From: Phanerochaete sordida
Taxonomy: Eukaryota > Basidiomycota > Agaricomycetes > Polyporales > Phanerochaetaceae
DNA length: 64,000 nt
Direction: 5' to 3'
Assembly: GCA_019973155.2 (NCBI GenBank)
Contig: BPQB01000017.1
Location: 372,001 to 436,000, forward strand
Of the stretch, positions 1 through 11,701 are shown in pieces. The translations under genes were made by a program, and so were the position numbers. The notes beneath the pieces were generated by a model. The model made no database searches. It was not told the DNA's origin and saw only the letters and a list, made by a program, of their open reading frames with translations. Numbering within the stretch: the stretch's first letter is position 1; every line of letters starts with the position of its first letter.

Positions 1-400
1 TCGCCACTTGCTGGCGGCCGCGCTGTCCGCGTCGTTACTCGCGGACATGTTGCCGGTATCATCTGCAAGCAGTGCATCGTCAATACTATGGGTGCTGCGC
101 AGGGTGGCGTCGCTGCATGAGCATCACTCACCGCTCAAAGTCAGAGCTACCTCACGCTTGCGCAATGCGTCGCACACGCGAACCGCGACCGCGGTGACAG
201 AGAGTATACCTCGCGGAAGCCTTGTCTCTTGAGCGCCTCGCGATGCGCAGCGGGATGCTCATTGGCTCAAGATAACGACGTGAGATCGCGCAGAGGCCCC
301 AGATAATCTCGCGAGTCTCTCACGATGCCATCACGGGGACTCCCCTGCAGGCGCCGGGACGAATCGAGGCCGAAATCTCATGAGGCGCTTTTCAGACTTC
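1..400 (-). CDS. Possible gene leaving the left edge (partial)
   Basis: The complement of this stretch holds several short coding-like blocks joined by plausible splice sites. A block around 240-370 ends before an in-frame stop. A second block ends with a GTGAGT donor near 110. A TTGCAG acceptor near 63 is followed by an open stretch containing an ATG at 48 that runs 16 codons to the window edge (MSASNDADSAAASKWR). The phases of the last two blocks match. No domain is recognisable in so little sequence, and the true start cannot be set. It could be the 5' part of a gene continuing beyond position 1, or chance open sequence. Confidence 0.3.
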
Positions 401-778
401 TGACAAGGGTATCTTTCGCGGCAATCGATCTGAAGAGCCTGGAGGTTACTTGTATACTACTGCTGACTTGGTGATCTTCGACATGATTGTGCAGGCAATG
501 ACCGGACATGCCAGTGTTCTGTTGCACATGCATAAAGACTATCGTTCTTACTTTTAAAATACTGTAGTGCCGGCTCGCGTGAGAACAGATTCTCGGCGTC
601 TCGACGGACGTCTATTGAGCACCTTCTAACTTACCACAAGCCGTCTTGCCGGAGCCTTGCGTACCCTCGCGGCTACAAGGTTCGCTTGGACTTTTCTAGT
701 ACTGAAATTCCACCTGTTCTAACAGGGATCGCTCTCATCGAGCGACGGTGCCTCGACGCCGTTATCGCAAGTGCCACG
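400..778. other. Intergenic, nothing recognised
   Basis: I see no convincing exon, RNA gene or repeat. It would hold the promoter of the rightward gene starting at 779 and possibly that of the edge gene. Confidence 0.4.
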
Positions 779-1988
779 ATGGCGAATGACTCCAACACAT
801 CTGACAAGGATCGGGGCGCAATGTCGAACATGTCAGACCTAAGCTCAGATGAGCCACTAGATTTGGCTTCAACCAACCCGAGCGCACGCCCAGAGAGACT
901 GGCGGCGCCAGGAAATCCTCCTGCTGCTCTAAATGTGCGTTCTATCTCATTCTACTCGTGCACCGGGACCCAAAATCAGGACTCACCTCAGAGTCCCACT
1001 ACCAGCTCCGGCAGCTTGCTTCAGAGCCTGCGCTCTCATGGGGCCTCTTCTTCCTCGCCGGCTCCGCCATCCTGCGCTACGCCCCGCGGCGTCCTGGAGT
1101 GTGGCGCCGGCGCGGGCTGCTCGGCGTGTACTGCGGGGTAGAGTGTGCCGCGGAGTACGCGTACGACGCGTACGACGCGCGTGTGCGCGACGCATACTAC
1201 GCAGCGGAGGACTCGCCGCGGCGGCAGATGTGGCGGCGGCTCGCGTTCGTGATGGAGGTCCCTCACGCAGCGGCTTCCGTGCGCTCGATCCTGACAGAGG
1301 CGTGGAGGGACCGCTGTGACGACGAGACATTGTCCAAGGCACATGACGTCGTTGCCCTTGCTGTCGCCAGGGTGCGCGAACGGGTGGGACTAGGTACGCG
1401 TGATACTGTAGTTGTAGCGCGGCAGGCTGAAGCTGAAGGCTAACGTCATGTTCGCAGCGCAACGATTATATTGGAGTGCCCTGTCATCTGGTGCTTCTCG
1501 TCGAGCATGGATCTTCACCGCAATGGTCTCGCGGCGTATGAATAAGGACGCTCTTGAGGAAATAGCTCCCACCGGGGATTCGGAAGCCCAAGAACTGTTG
1601 TTTCTCATGCCTGCATACCTTGCCACGCTAGAGCACTACGATCGCTGGCAGGTACGCTATCAGCCTCCTTGCACACTGAATTTCAACGCTGAATGACGTT
1701 TTTGGCAAGACCGTGAGCACGACTGCGCACCTGGCAATCGTTGTCGCAGCCGTTGCCGGATTCGCGCGAAACACGCTCGTCCTCCGCCTCTCGCTCGCCG
1801 GAGGCGTCGCTTCCCTCGCTGCACTCATCGCGTGCGGCGTGATCCACCGCACGATGGTGCACACAGCGGACTCGTTCAAGGATGTGGAGCTGCTAAATAG
1901 CGCTCTCGCGGTAGTGTTGAAGGATCCGAGAGCACTCGGGCTTCTGCTTCCGCGCTACGAGTTGGAGGAACGCCTGAAGAAGCTGTAG
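779..1988 (+). CDS. Hypothetical membrane protein, four exons
   Basis: I join four exons in phase: 779-934, 1006-1393, 1458-1651 and 1710-1988. They encode about 338 residues. The first intron has a GTGCGT donor, the second a GTACGC donor and GGCTAAC branch site, and the third appears to end at an AAG. The N-terminal 50 residues are polar and Ser/Asp-rich. A hydrophobic segment (LSWGLFFLAGSAILRY) follows near residue 65. The last exon has two hydrophobic stretches (TAHLAIVVAAVAGF and VASLAALIACGVI). The middle is rich in Tyr, Arg and Ala. I do not recognise the family. It looks like an integral membrane protein with roughly three spanning segments. The start at 779 is the first ATG of the open frame, with two further in-frame ATGs shortly downstream. 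It converges on the G-alpha gene. Confidence 0.6.
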
Positions 1989-2280
1989 CGGGAAACAACC
2001 GAGGGCATACTTCGCGCCCCGGCTCGCGCCGCGCGTAGAAGCTGAGGACATATGCTATGTCCTGCGTTCGAGGTGTGCACGGGGTATAATGTCTCTAGTG
2101 AATACAACTGTGGATATCGTATGTGGTGCGCGAGGCTTCGCAAACGAAACTCGAATAACTGGGTGCTAGATGATGCCAATAAATAGGAGGTGGGGTGCGC
2201 GCGCTGCTTAGTATTCCAAAGCGGCGTGGTGTGAGCCTGGGCGCGCGCGGCGCTCGTGTTTGTGTATGGCGGCAGGCACG
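1989..2280. other. Convergent intergenic region
   Basis: This spacer lies between two convergent genes and should hold both 3' ends. An AATAAA-like hexamer occurs near 2178 on the + strand. No coding signal is seen. Confidence 0.4.
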
Positions 2281-4704
2281 CTAGATGACGTTGACGCTCT
2301 GCAGGTGCGCGCGGAGGATACCCTCGCGGACGCCGACGAGGATGACGGCTGTCGCGCGCGTGTCCTACCGACCAACACAGCACCTGTCAGCTTCGCATGT
2401 AACACGCAAGCAAGGAAGCAGACGCACGATGACGGACGTCTCGTGGCAGTAGAACGGGCGCGCCTGTGGCGAGAGGCGTTTCTGGCGCGGGCATCAGCGG
2501 GTTGCACCCACCCGTGCGCGGAGGAGCAAGGCTTACGTGGTACCCGCGGAACTTTTCGCGGAAGTCTGCTTTCGCGTCAGCTACGAACGGTGAGAGGAAG
2601 TGGGAAGGGAGGCGCACATTTGACGACGTGCACGACATCGTTCGGCTGGTCACCGTAGCTCGGCACGAACTTCTGCACGCGAATGCCCGCCGCGAGCGTC
2701 GCCTGGAGGATGTCCATCTGGGACACCACGTTAATCGCCGCCGCACGCTCGTCGGGCCTGCGCATACCTTGTTGAAAAACAGAATGAGCGTCGCGCGCTC
2801 GAGCAGCGCGTTCCCGCAGATCTCGCGCCAGAGCGTGATCGAGTCCTCCTGCGGGGGCGGCACGTCAGCACGCAGCGGCACACATGGACACACCAGCGCA
2901 CGCACCAGGCGGTTGACCTTCGAGTCCTCCTCGAGCATGAGGTTGAACGCGAGCGGCGCGAGGAAGATGATCGCCTGGACGTCGTCGAAGTACGGGATCC
3001 AGTGCGGGCGCTGCAGCGCGTCAGTGCGTCCGGCGTCAGCACGGCGCGCGCCCAAAGAAATGCGGAGCGCACCATGCCGCGGTTCCCGCCGACGTCGTAA
3101 ATGTACCACTCCGAGCCTGATGCCCCGCTCTCCATCGTGAAGCGGTGCTCCTCGACACCGAGCGTGCGCAGGCGTGCTCGTACGATGTCATCTGGGGGCC
3201 AGTGAGCACAACCCGGCGGCGCGCATGTGCGCACTCACCGTCCGTGGGCTCGTACACGGCCGCCGAGACACGCATGGCGTCGTTCAGGAAACTAACAATC
3301 TGATCAGCGATGCACACCGGAGAGTTTCATGTGCACCCACAAGCCGGGCATGTCCTGTAGTCGAATTCCACGTCGGCGTAGCATGTCTTTGACCGCGCGG
3401 TCCTCCCACATGCCGACGATGTCCTCCTTGCTCGCGTCGAGGACGGCGGAGAGTTCGTCGATGAGCGACTGGCCCTGCTTGCCCTTCTTCTCCTTCTGCA
3501 GCTTGCCGAGCACGTCCTTCCATCCGTTGCCCGCGCGCACCGTGACCTCCTTCGTCGCCGTCAACGCGGGTGTGAAGGACACGTTCGCGGGCACGGCGCC
3601 TTCGAGGCTCTGCCCCTGCGCGATGGCCGCCGCGAGCTCGGGGAACAGCTGCAGCGTGAGCTCGCTTTCGAGCTTGAGCAGCGGCAGCAGGCGCATGCGC
3701 GCGCGCCGATGCACGTCTGTGAGCGGCGCCTGCGACGCGGGCTGCGTGCTGAAGCGCACGGAGCGCGTCGCGGCCGGCGGCGGCTTGCCCGCGGGCCCGA
3801 CGCCGTTCACGACGCTGAGCGGGACGGGCGCGCCCATGGGCAGCTTCCCGCGCGCCTTCTCCGAGAGCACGGGCGGCGGCGGTGGTGCCTCGGTCGGATG
3901 CGCCATTTCTTCTTGCATGACCTCGAGCAGCGTTTTGAGTGATCTGGACGAGGGTTAGCGGGGCGCTGGGCGGAGGGGTTGGGAGGCCGCGAGAAGCCTC
4001 CAGCGGGGCCCGCATCGCGCAATGAGACGCGTGCAATATTGCTCAGGCGCGCAGTGCCCGCTTCTCGCAACTGCGAGACGGTGCCGCACGGGCGGGCTGG
4101 TGAGCCCTGGGCTGTGCCAGGCGTTGCGCGCCGGCGGTTACTGCGCGCCGAGGGCTGGCGGGAAGGGCTTCTCCGGGGCTGCGTGTGGCAGGGCACGGAC
4201 CGCCGCGCACGCACGGTCGCCGTGGGACGCACCTTATCAGGTTCAGCTGGATGATGGTGCGCCATGCGAGGCGTTCGTTACGGAAGTGCGCAGGGGTGAA
4301 GGCGAGTTGGAAGTCTGGGGGCGCTCAGCCTGGTTGGCGCTGCGCGAGGGTACGGCGACTACTCACTCTTCAGCGTCGTGCTCTTGCCGGACTCTGCCTG
4401 GCCTGGACGGAAGGCGGCGAGGCGGGGTCAGCGGCTGCGACGGGCGGGAGCGGCTGCACGACGCACCTAGGAGCAGCACCTTGACCGCCTTCTTCCTCCG
4501 CTCATACGCCTTCCTGTCCTCCTGGATGCCCTCGTCGATCTGGAGCGAGACGCGGTGGGCCTCGTTCGCCTCCTGCTCGCGTCGCGCGCGCTGCTCGGGC
4601 GACTCGTCGGGCGGCGGCTGGAGGACCTTGGCGAGCGGGTCGTCCTGGCGGTCCTCGTACGGGGCGTGGTTGGCGTGGAAGGGGCGCCGCGCGAGGGAGG
4701 CCAT
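2281..4704 (-). CDS. G protein alpha subunit, large atypical fungal type
   Basis: This is a GTP-binding signalling subunit expected at the plasma membrane below a receptor. On the complement I follow about ten exons from ATG 4704 to a TAG at 2281-2283. The P-loop reads LLLGQAESGKST and is split by an intron after LLLG. Next come QLAFTPAHFRNERLAWR and a long insertion in the helical domain (about 4000-3330). Switch I contains RARLRTLGVEEHRF. The G3 motif is DVGGNRGM, followed by HWIPYFDDV and IIFLAP. The G4 motif is FFNKMDIL. The C-terminus ends LRAHLQSVNVI. The N-terminus (MASLARRPFH) lacks the Met-Gly-Cys lipidation start, and the C-terminus lacks the pertussis-site Cys. The usual catalytic Gln after DVGG is Asn here. 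I am sure of the family; a few exon edges are approximate. Confidence 0.9.
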
Positions 4705-5593
4705 GCTCGGGGGCGTGCGGGGGGAGGAGGAGGAGGAGGGAGACAAAAGGGCGGGGGCTATGCAGCTGGAGTCGCGGGTCGGCAGCCACTGTGATCAGCA
4801 AAGGATGATCGCCCGCAATCACACTTCCGCGGGCGAAGCTGAAACAACGCCACCTTGTCCGTCGTTTGCCAGCATCATTCATCCACAGACGTGCCAGAGC
4901 CGGCCTTTTTCCCGCCTCCCCTGCGAGCCCTGCCGCCCGCCAGCGTGCCCGCATCACCACGCGCCTCCCCTGCACAGCATCGAGCAGCCTTCCGCCATCG
5001 TTCATCACTGATTCGCCGTGTGAGCCGCGCGCCAACGCCCGTCCCTGCGCCGTCCCCGGTGGGTACGCACGCCCAGCACGGGACACCTGAGGCCTTTCTG
5101 TCCCACAGCCTGGGGGTTCGTGCACATGCACAGCGCGGACGCACGCACCGGCAGGAGAGGGTCGTCGCAGTCGAGGATGACGCCGACATCTCGGAGAGGA
5201 GCCCGGGCTCGCGATCACTGACGGCGGTGATCGACGCCCCTGGCCCGGCATCTTGATTCACGCGCGGACGCCGTGATTGACGACGACGTCCACCAGCTCC
5301 CACTCAACGTCGCCCACAGGCACTTGCGTTCTGCGCGGCGCACGTCTACGCACACATCTCAAGGCGCCGGACGCACCTGAACGCTATCGCCATGAATCAG
5401 GGGCCCCCACGGCATCGTGATGGGCTGTCGCTGCTCCGCGGTGCGAAGCCTGCGAACATGATCTGCAGGTGCGCACGCTATTGTGGCTTGTCTTCGTGGG
5501 AGGGCGATCCTGCCTATCTGAGTGCGCCTTGTGCACGTTCGTATCAGCTCAGGATCAGCTTTATTCATTGCCTACTGCTCAGTGCCGTCCTCC
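4705..5593. other. 5' region of the G-alpha gene and 3' region of the homeodomain-like gene
   Basis: This 0.9-kb GC-rich spacer contains several overlapping open frames on both strands. None has a domain, a splice-consistent continuation or coding-like composition. I treat it as the upstream region of the G-alpha gene and the downstream region of the gene ending at 5594. Confidence 0.4.
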
Positions 5594-8500
5594 CTACAGC
5601 CGCCTGCTGGCATTCAGCACCTCTGGGCGCCCAGAGTACAAGGTCGGCGCACCTCCGACCGCAGCGTCCGCGCTCTCCTCAAGCGGCATCCAGAGCCCCG
5701 CAGGCTCGTGCGGGAGAAACTTCAGATACGCGCCCCACGCAGGGTCGTCCGCAGGGAGGCCAAAGTCCAAGACCGTGTCGTCGCTCGATGGCACCGACAC
5801 GCCCAGGTCCGCGTCCTGCGCCTTGACCGCGCCTGTAGAGCGGTGTGAGCCCGAACGTGGATCCCCCGCCACAGCACTCACCGTCGCCGCCTGTCGACGC
5901 GAGCCACGGCAGCGCGCTGAGCTCCATCGCGCCGAAGCCGTCTGCGTCCCACGCGCAGCCCTGGTACGCAATCAGCGATGCAGGGTCGTATGCGAACGGG
6001 CGTGGCGGGTGCATCAGCATGGGGCCCGGCGTGCTCGCGCGAGAAGCCTTGCGTCCGCGCGATCCTGGTGCACCTGTCAGCGCGGGATGTCAGCGGTCGG
6101 GCCCGGGCGTGGGCACCGAAGTCGCTCACTTGTGGTGTGGGCGTCGCCCAGCAGGGAGGGGATGGGCCCTGGGAACAGCGAGGGCTGCCCGCTGAAGAGC
6201 GCCTGCCACTCGGCGTCGGGCGCGAAGAGCGGCGGGGCGGCTTTCTTGCGTGGCTTGCGAACCCGCTTCGGCTTCGGCTTGGGTTCCTCGCGCTTGGGCT
6301 CCTCGCTCGCGTCGTCGCCCGCCGGCCCAGCCTTGGCGGGGCGCTTGCTCGTCGCCGCAGCAGCATTCTTATTAGCGGGTACATTGCCCTTGTTGCTACG
6401 TCCGGCCGTCTTGCGGCTCGGATCTGTGGGCTGCGATGCATTGGTCTTTCTGGCCGTTGGATCTGTCAAATGAAAGGGTCGTAAGCTCTAGTAACAATCA
6501 ATGAGTGCACGTCTTACGTGAAGATGTAACCTTGTCTTTGCTTAGCTCTGGAGATGGGGCCGGGGGGCTTTTGTTCTTGCGCCTCACAGCGAGAAGCAGT
6601 GGCTCTACGTGCGCTGTATCAGCCCACCACTCACATCAATAAACACGGACACTTACCGCCGTCAGAGCTGTACGAGACCCGCAGCGACTTGGACGGCGCA
6701 AGCGCAGGGGGCGGAGGAAGCATGATCACCGCATCTTCTTCCTCTTCTAGCTTGACAGACGTTCCCACTGCGGCCGTTCGCTCGGCGGGCTGAGTAATGG
6801 CACTGACGTCTGCGCGAGACGTATTTGTGCTTGCATGTGTAGGAGCAAGGGGAGGAGGAGCGGGATCAGATAGCGCTGGAGGCAGAAGCAGATCCTTGAA
6901 GACAGTCGCCTCCTGGACGCTCTCAGCAATGTTCTTGCCGCTGGCCGAACTGGCCTCTCCGCCGTCAGACCCTGGCCGGACAGGCCGCCGCGGCTCCGGC
7001 GAGCTGGGGCGCGACGGCGGGCCGCCGTGCGGGCGATGTGGCGGCGGCAGCTCGTGCGGTCGCGTGACCGTCGCAGCAGCAGGCGCGGCGGTGACATCGG
7101 CTGGTGATGTCTTCTGGACGCTCTGGGGGCCGAACACAGGGGCCGGTGCGGCGGCAAGCAACGCCCCGACGTCGCGTGGGCGATGGGGCGGCGTCAGCTC
7201 GTGCGGGCGTGCGACCGGCGCAGCAGCTGGAGGCTGAGCGACAGCTGCATCAACGGGCAATATTTGCTGGGCGCCCTGGCGACTTGGTGCAGGAGCCGAC
7301 GCGACGGCCGGCGATGTCGGATATTGAGACGCGATCGGCTGGGGCCGCCAAGTAGTCCCGGTGCGCCGGGTGTGCCAGGCGGGCGCGGTGAACGCGGTCG
7401 GGCGCAGGACGAACGGGCGCGCACGCGTTGTCGCAGGCACGCGTGGCACATAGGACGCCTGCGGGGCAACCGTGCACGGCGGCGAGACGGTTGGCGGCGC
7501 AAAGACGTGCGGCGGAGCAGAGGAGTGCGGCGGAATAGAGGAGCGCGGCGGCGGCCGGGGGTTCGACGCAGCTGCGGCTTGGTCCGTCTGCGTGTATGGC
7601 TCGTAGAGGCGCGTATCGTGCGGGCAGTCGTTTGATGTGCATGCGTAGTAGTGCGATGACGGAGGGGTGCTATGAGGAGGGGCGCTTTGAGGAGAGGCGC
7701 GGTCTTCGCTATCCAGCCAAGCGGAGACTATCTTGCTGCGCTCCGTGCGGGGGATGTCATCGACCGGGACGCGAGAAAGGATGTCATCCATGAGAGATTT
7801 GCGTACGGCGCCGCCCGTTAGCACGGGCTTAATTTCGCGTTGAGGCTGCTCATTGAGAGCTTTAGGAGCTGAACATGAAGGAAGTTAACGGAAGGTCATA
7901 ATAAGAGTCAAGAACGTACCTGGATCCCTAGGCGTAGAGTAAATGCTCCGAGCTCCACTGGGAACGCAATCGCGGATATCATTGCCAGTCGTACTGCGCG
8001 TAACCGAGGATATAGGAGAGGATTTGACGAACATAGAAGGCGAGAGGTCGAACGTCCCAGGACAGCCGGGACCAGTCAAGACAGAGCCACTCGAGACAGC
8101 GAGATCGGCGGAGGCAAGCGGCTTGGCAGAGCTTTCGCGTGTCGAGAGGAAGACATCGCGCGGCTCGTCTTGAGTAGAGACAGGTGCAGCAGGTAGAGGC
8201 GCAGGCAAGCAGTTCGGTCCCGCTCTGTCGAGCTTGCGCTTGAAGCGAGGAGGGATCACAGAGTGAGACGTCGGAGCAGACTTCTGAGAAAAGTCCGAGC
8301 GAGTATATGCGGGTAGCGTCGACGTAGACGGGGTAACGGAGGCGTTGGAAGACCCTGGGGACGCAGGTAAAGTTTCGCGGACATCTAAAAAGCGCACTGA
8401 GCGCAGGCGGGACGTCGAACGAGTGCCAGCAGGTGCTAGGGATGCAGAGACATGGGTATATGCGTTGCCAGGCTGGTCTTTCGTGGTCGCCAAAGCGAGA

Positions 8501-9339
8501 GAGGAGACACGGTCAGAGCTAGACTGGCGCATGAGGGCTAGAGAGCTGGAGAACGTGCAAGCGTTGGGATTAATTTCGCCCTTGTCGACAAGCGAGGAGC
8601 CTCCGTCGTCGGAGGGTGCAGGCGTCAAGAGCTCTTCAAAGTCAGAGGAGGGCAGTCCGTGTTCCAGTGGTGGCGTAGAAAGGCGCATATAGTCGGGGGA
8701 TCTAGCTGTCCGACGCGCAGAGACGGCTACTGGCTGCGCGGGCTGGGTATATGCGGGTTTGCGTTGCGGGAAACAGCCAGGACAACCTTGTACAGGAGCG
8801 GAGTCATGTGCACGAGTGTGCCGAATCGCCTCAGTGCTCCCGGGTGTCTTCGTAGGTCTTCTCGCGCGGGTGCTCTTCGCGTTCGGCGGAAAGCATACAG
8901 CGCAGTCGGAGTGCGGCTGCTTGTCGTGGGCACGCGTATGACGCGTCGAGCGCAGCGCAGCGAGGCTTGGATCCATCGGTTCGGCTTTGACCTTCTTCGC
9001 GGGGCGTGTGGGGAGTGAGGACAGGTCGGGCGACGCGGCGCGCTCGCGCTTTACGCGCACGCTCGTCAGTGGCGGCGGCTCTGGGGCCGGAGCGCGCTTG
9101 CGCTTGCACGATCTACCGACGGGCAGGTCGTACTCGCTGTCGTCGACGTCGACTTTCTCTTGTCTTATCGCCTTCCAGCGTCGGCGGGAGAACCAGCGGT
9201 TGACGGCCTCGGGGTTGGCGTCGCGAGCTTGGGCCCACGCGCGACGCGACGCGAGTGTTGGGACGCGTTTGTCGCGCTGCCAGGCAATCTCGAGCTCGTC
9301 TTGCACCCGCTGCGGGAGAACGGCCTTGCTTGACGGCAT
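5594..9339 (-). CDS. Homeodomain-like transcription factor with duplicated Cys/His motifs
   Basis: Five exons join in phase on the complement: 9339-7920, 7868-6657, 6462-6130, 6073-5882 and 5832-5594. They encode 1131 residues. The N-terminal 60 residues form a homeodomain-like helix-turn-helix, with the recognition helix AVNRWFSRRRWKAIRQ at about 46-60. Basic, nuclear-localisation-like clusters follow (CKRKRAP, ARPAKKVK-like). A motif HTRAHD-x6-CxxCF occurs at residues 134-150 and again at 174-190, exactly 40 residues apart. The rest is long, Pro/Ser/Ala-rich and apparently disordered, with acidic and basic patches (KLEEEEDAV, KPKPKRVRKPRKK). The short C-terminal exons contain WGAYLKFLPHEPAG. 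The invariant homeodomain Asn after WF-x is Arg. The role is inferred as nuclear DNA binding. Targets are unknown. Confidence 0.8.
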
Positions 9340-10135
9340 GTCCGATGAGCGAGCGAGGAGACGGTGGGAGCACGAAGAAAACGTCGGGAATTCCCTTTTT
9401 TGGACTCTGACGGCGGCAGGCGTCTTTCTTCCAGACAGACGCTTTGGGAAGGTGCTGTCGTTTGAGAAGGTTTTCGAGTCGGACAGCCTATGTTTGTATC
9501 TGTACATCTTCTGAATTGCGTTTCGAAGCCGTGGCTTTTCGCAAGCTGTGTTGTGTAGCTTGCCCATGTCGCCAGGTTGTTGGTACGGTATGCGCGTTTG
9601 TCGCCGCCGTGGATGCCCTGAACGCCAGCTCTCCAGGGTGCCAAGAGTCTATCCAAGCTTATATTATTATCGATCACACATATACTTGTGCTGCAGACGA
9701 GGCTACGCATACGAGAGCCTTCTCCTCAAACGCATTACCAGCAGCTGGATAGCGAGGACTAGTGAGCTCCGAGAGCAGCAATGGTGCTCCCAATTGAGTC
9801 AAAACTGTATAGCTGATGCATAAGGTTTGACACGCACCACGATAGGCATACAGCTTGGGTAAGTGCCACTCTAAGGTGGAGGCGAAGGGGATAGATATCT
9901 GTGTAAACGAGGCGTGAACAAACTCCATGCTCTCCCGCTCACCACCATCACAACATGCGCGTCACAGAACCCTGCATCCTCAAACTTCATAACTCTGAGG
10001 CTTTCGGGTCGACTGGCGAAGCAAATCTACGCTAGAACTGCTCAGCTGGAGGGATACATCCGTGGAAGTGCCATGGTGTGTGAGCTCGCACCAACCGCAG
10101 TCTTCGGTCTTGACATACGATTGCACCCTGGATGA
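9340..10135. other. Upstream region of the homeodomain-like gene
   Basis: This is AT-richer than the flanking genes and carries no coherent exon on either strand. It is probably the promoter and 5' leader of the leftward gene. I see no repeat or RNA gene. Confidence 0.4.
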
Positions 10136-10867
10136 AGAACTTATGCTTGTTCGCGGACACGCTTGCCGAAGATCTCACGAGCATCGACTTCGACCAGCCC
10201 CACAGGCACGGGTGTATGCGGGGAAGACAGCCAACATGGATCAAGCTCGCCGCGGCTGCCGACCGCCATGGGAGAGGTGGTGACGAAGACAGGTGCCGAC
10301 CACGCTGTGCTCGCCGTGAGTTCCACTCGAAAGCCGTTGGTTCACGTTCCTGAAGTAGGCCCGTAGCTAACGCTCGCCGACGCCACCCTTCGTGCTGCGA
10401 TGCTGTTTGCCGACCTGCGGGTAGTGGAACCATCAAGACCAAGAACGTCGAAGTTGGGGTCGGGCAGCGTGGAATGTGAGAGTCTTGGTGCAGCTGATTT
10501 CCAGGGCCCCAGCTCTGACATATGGCCGATGTCTTCGTTGTCATAGGTGCTGAGCTTGTCGATAACTGCAAGGCGCAAGATGCTGGGAACCCGAGTGGAG
10601 CGGGCCTGTTAACCGCTGAGGAGCGCCTGACAGCGATGTCGCCGACATATGAAATGGCGGTGCGGAAGGATACAGCGCAAGGCTGTCGGTAAGCATAAGG
10701 GTATCTTTCGGTGACCGACCGGCTGCTATTTTCGTGAGCACCCTACATCTCTCGACCGTGTTGCTTGTGGACCTGACGGGCGACAGCACCGAACGAACCA
10801 GGAACAGGCTGAGGCGCAGCTTGGAAGCATGTTCTGACCATTGTGCACGAGGCCAGGAGCGAGACAT
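10136..10867 (-). CDS. Possible cryptic spliced gene, unrecognised
   Basis: The complement has three coding-like blocks. One runs from about 10867 to 10590 and includes KIAAGRSPKDTLMLTDSLAL. A second (about 10565-10435) joins the first in phase across a short intron ending GCCTTGCAG and contains IGHMSELGPWKSAAPRLSHS. A third (about 10326-10140) contains VELTASTAWSAPVFVTTSPM and ends near a stop. I could not join the second and third blocks cleanly. No family is recognised. It may be a small gene, a decaying gene or chance open sequence. Confidence 0.25.
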
Positions 10868-11701
10868 GACCGACAGAAGATATTCTTAGCGGCCAGTGGT
10901 GAGGGTTTTAATAGAGGAAGGTTATACGCTACCCAGCGTTATTGGTGCGCACCAACCCTAAAGCGGATCGCCCGCCTCGCTACCAGCGGCAGGTCGCAGC
11001 GTCGGCGTCGTGGTGGCGGGAGGGATCCGCAGCCTGTGATTGGACGATTGCACCGGAGAAGGCGCAGCCGCCCGGTCCGCGGATACTTGCCCTTGACGTC
11101 AAGTGCCGCTTACACCATACAGCCGGGCGTTCCGTGGTCCTCCCTCTCCACTTTCGACCTTCGTGGGCCCTCTAGACGGCGGTGAAAACTTCCTGCTCGT
11201 GCAACCGCCAGTGCGCTGCCGAGGATGGACGGGCGCGGCACGGTGATAATGGATTGCTCCAGCGGTGACACACTGCAAGTCCTCTTTCCTTTCGTTCTGC
11301 TTTCTTGCTCACCGGTCCCTCAAAGACACGTCAATTTTACTCGTCCGGAAAGCCTCCGCACGCCACCCGGACACGCCCACACACGTCTTCGCGTCGACCG
11401 CTAGCGGGCGGACCATAAATTTCCACGACGACACTTGATTTCGCTTCGCAGTTGATCCCCGTGTAACGATCCCGACACAAGAGGCTTGAGACGTCTTCCG
11501 AACGGCGTTCAGGTGCGTTCTCGACTCTCATTGGCCGTCTCTCGACGCCGTGCTAATCGTGACCGCGGCTCGGACCGTCCTTCGGTGGCTCTAGACCAAT
11601 CTCACCGTGCCTATCACAGCGACCGCAAGGTGCCGTGAGTCAGTGGTATAACTGTCCGACGCGACCAGGCCTCCTCTTTTTCTTTCGCCGTGCCACCCAA
11701 C
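10868..11701. other. Upstream region of the ThrE-type gene
   Basis: No supported gene is seen. The last 200 bases before the start at 11702 include pyrimidine-rich stretches (CCTCCTCTTTTTCTTTC at about 11671-11687) typical of fungal core promoters and leaders. Confidence 0.4.

Noticed and set aside
3284..4265. Long Arg/Ala-rich open frames opposite or overlapping the G-alpha exons
   Set aside because: They are shadows of the GC-rich G-alpha coding frame, with no domain and Arg/Ala bias typical of wrong-frame translation.
10136..10330. Nonribosomal-synthetase-like fragment (GFRVELT string)
   Set aside because: The resemblance is to a seven-residue string only, with an upstream in-frame stop and no neighbouring adenylation motifs.
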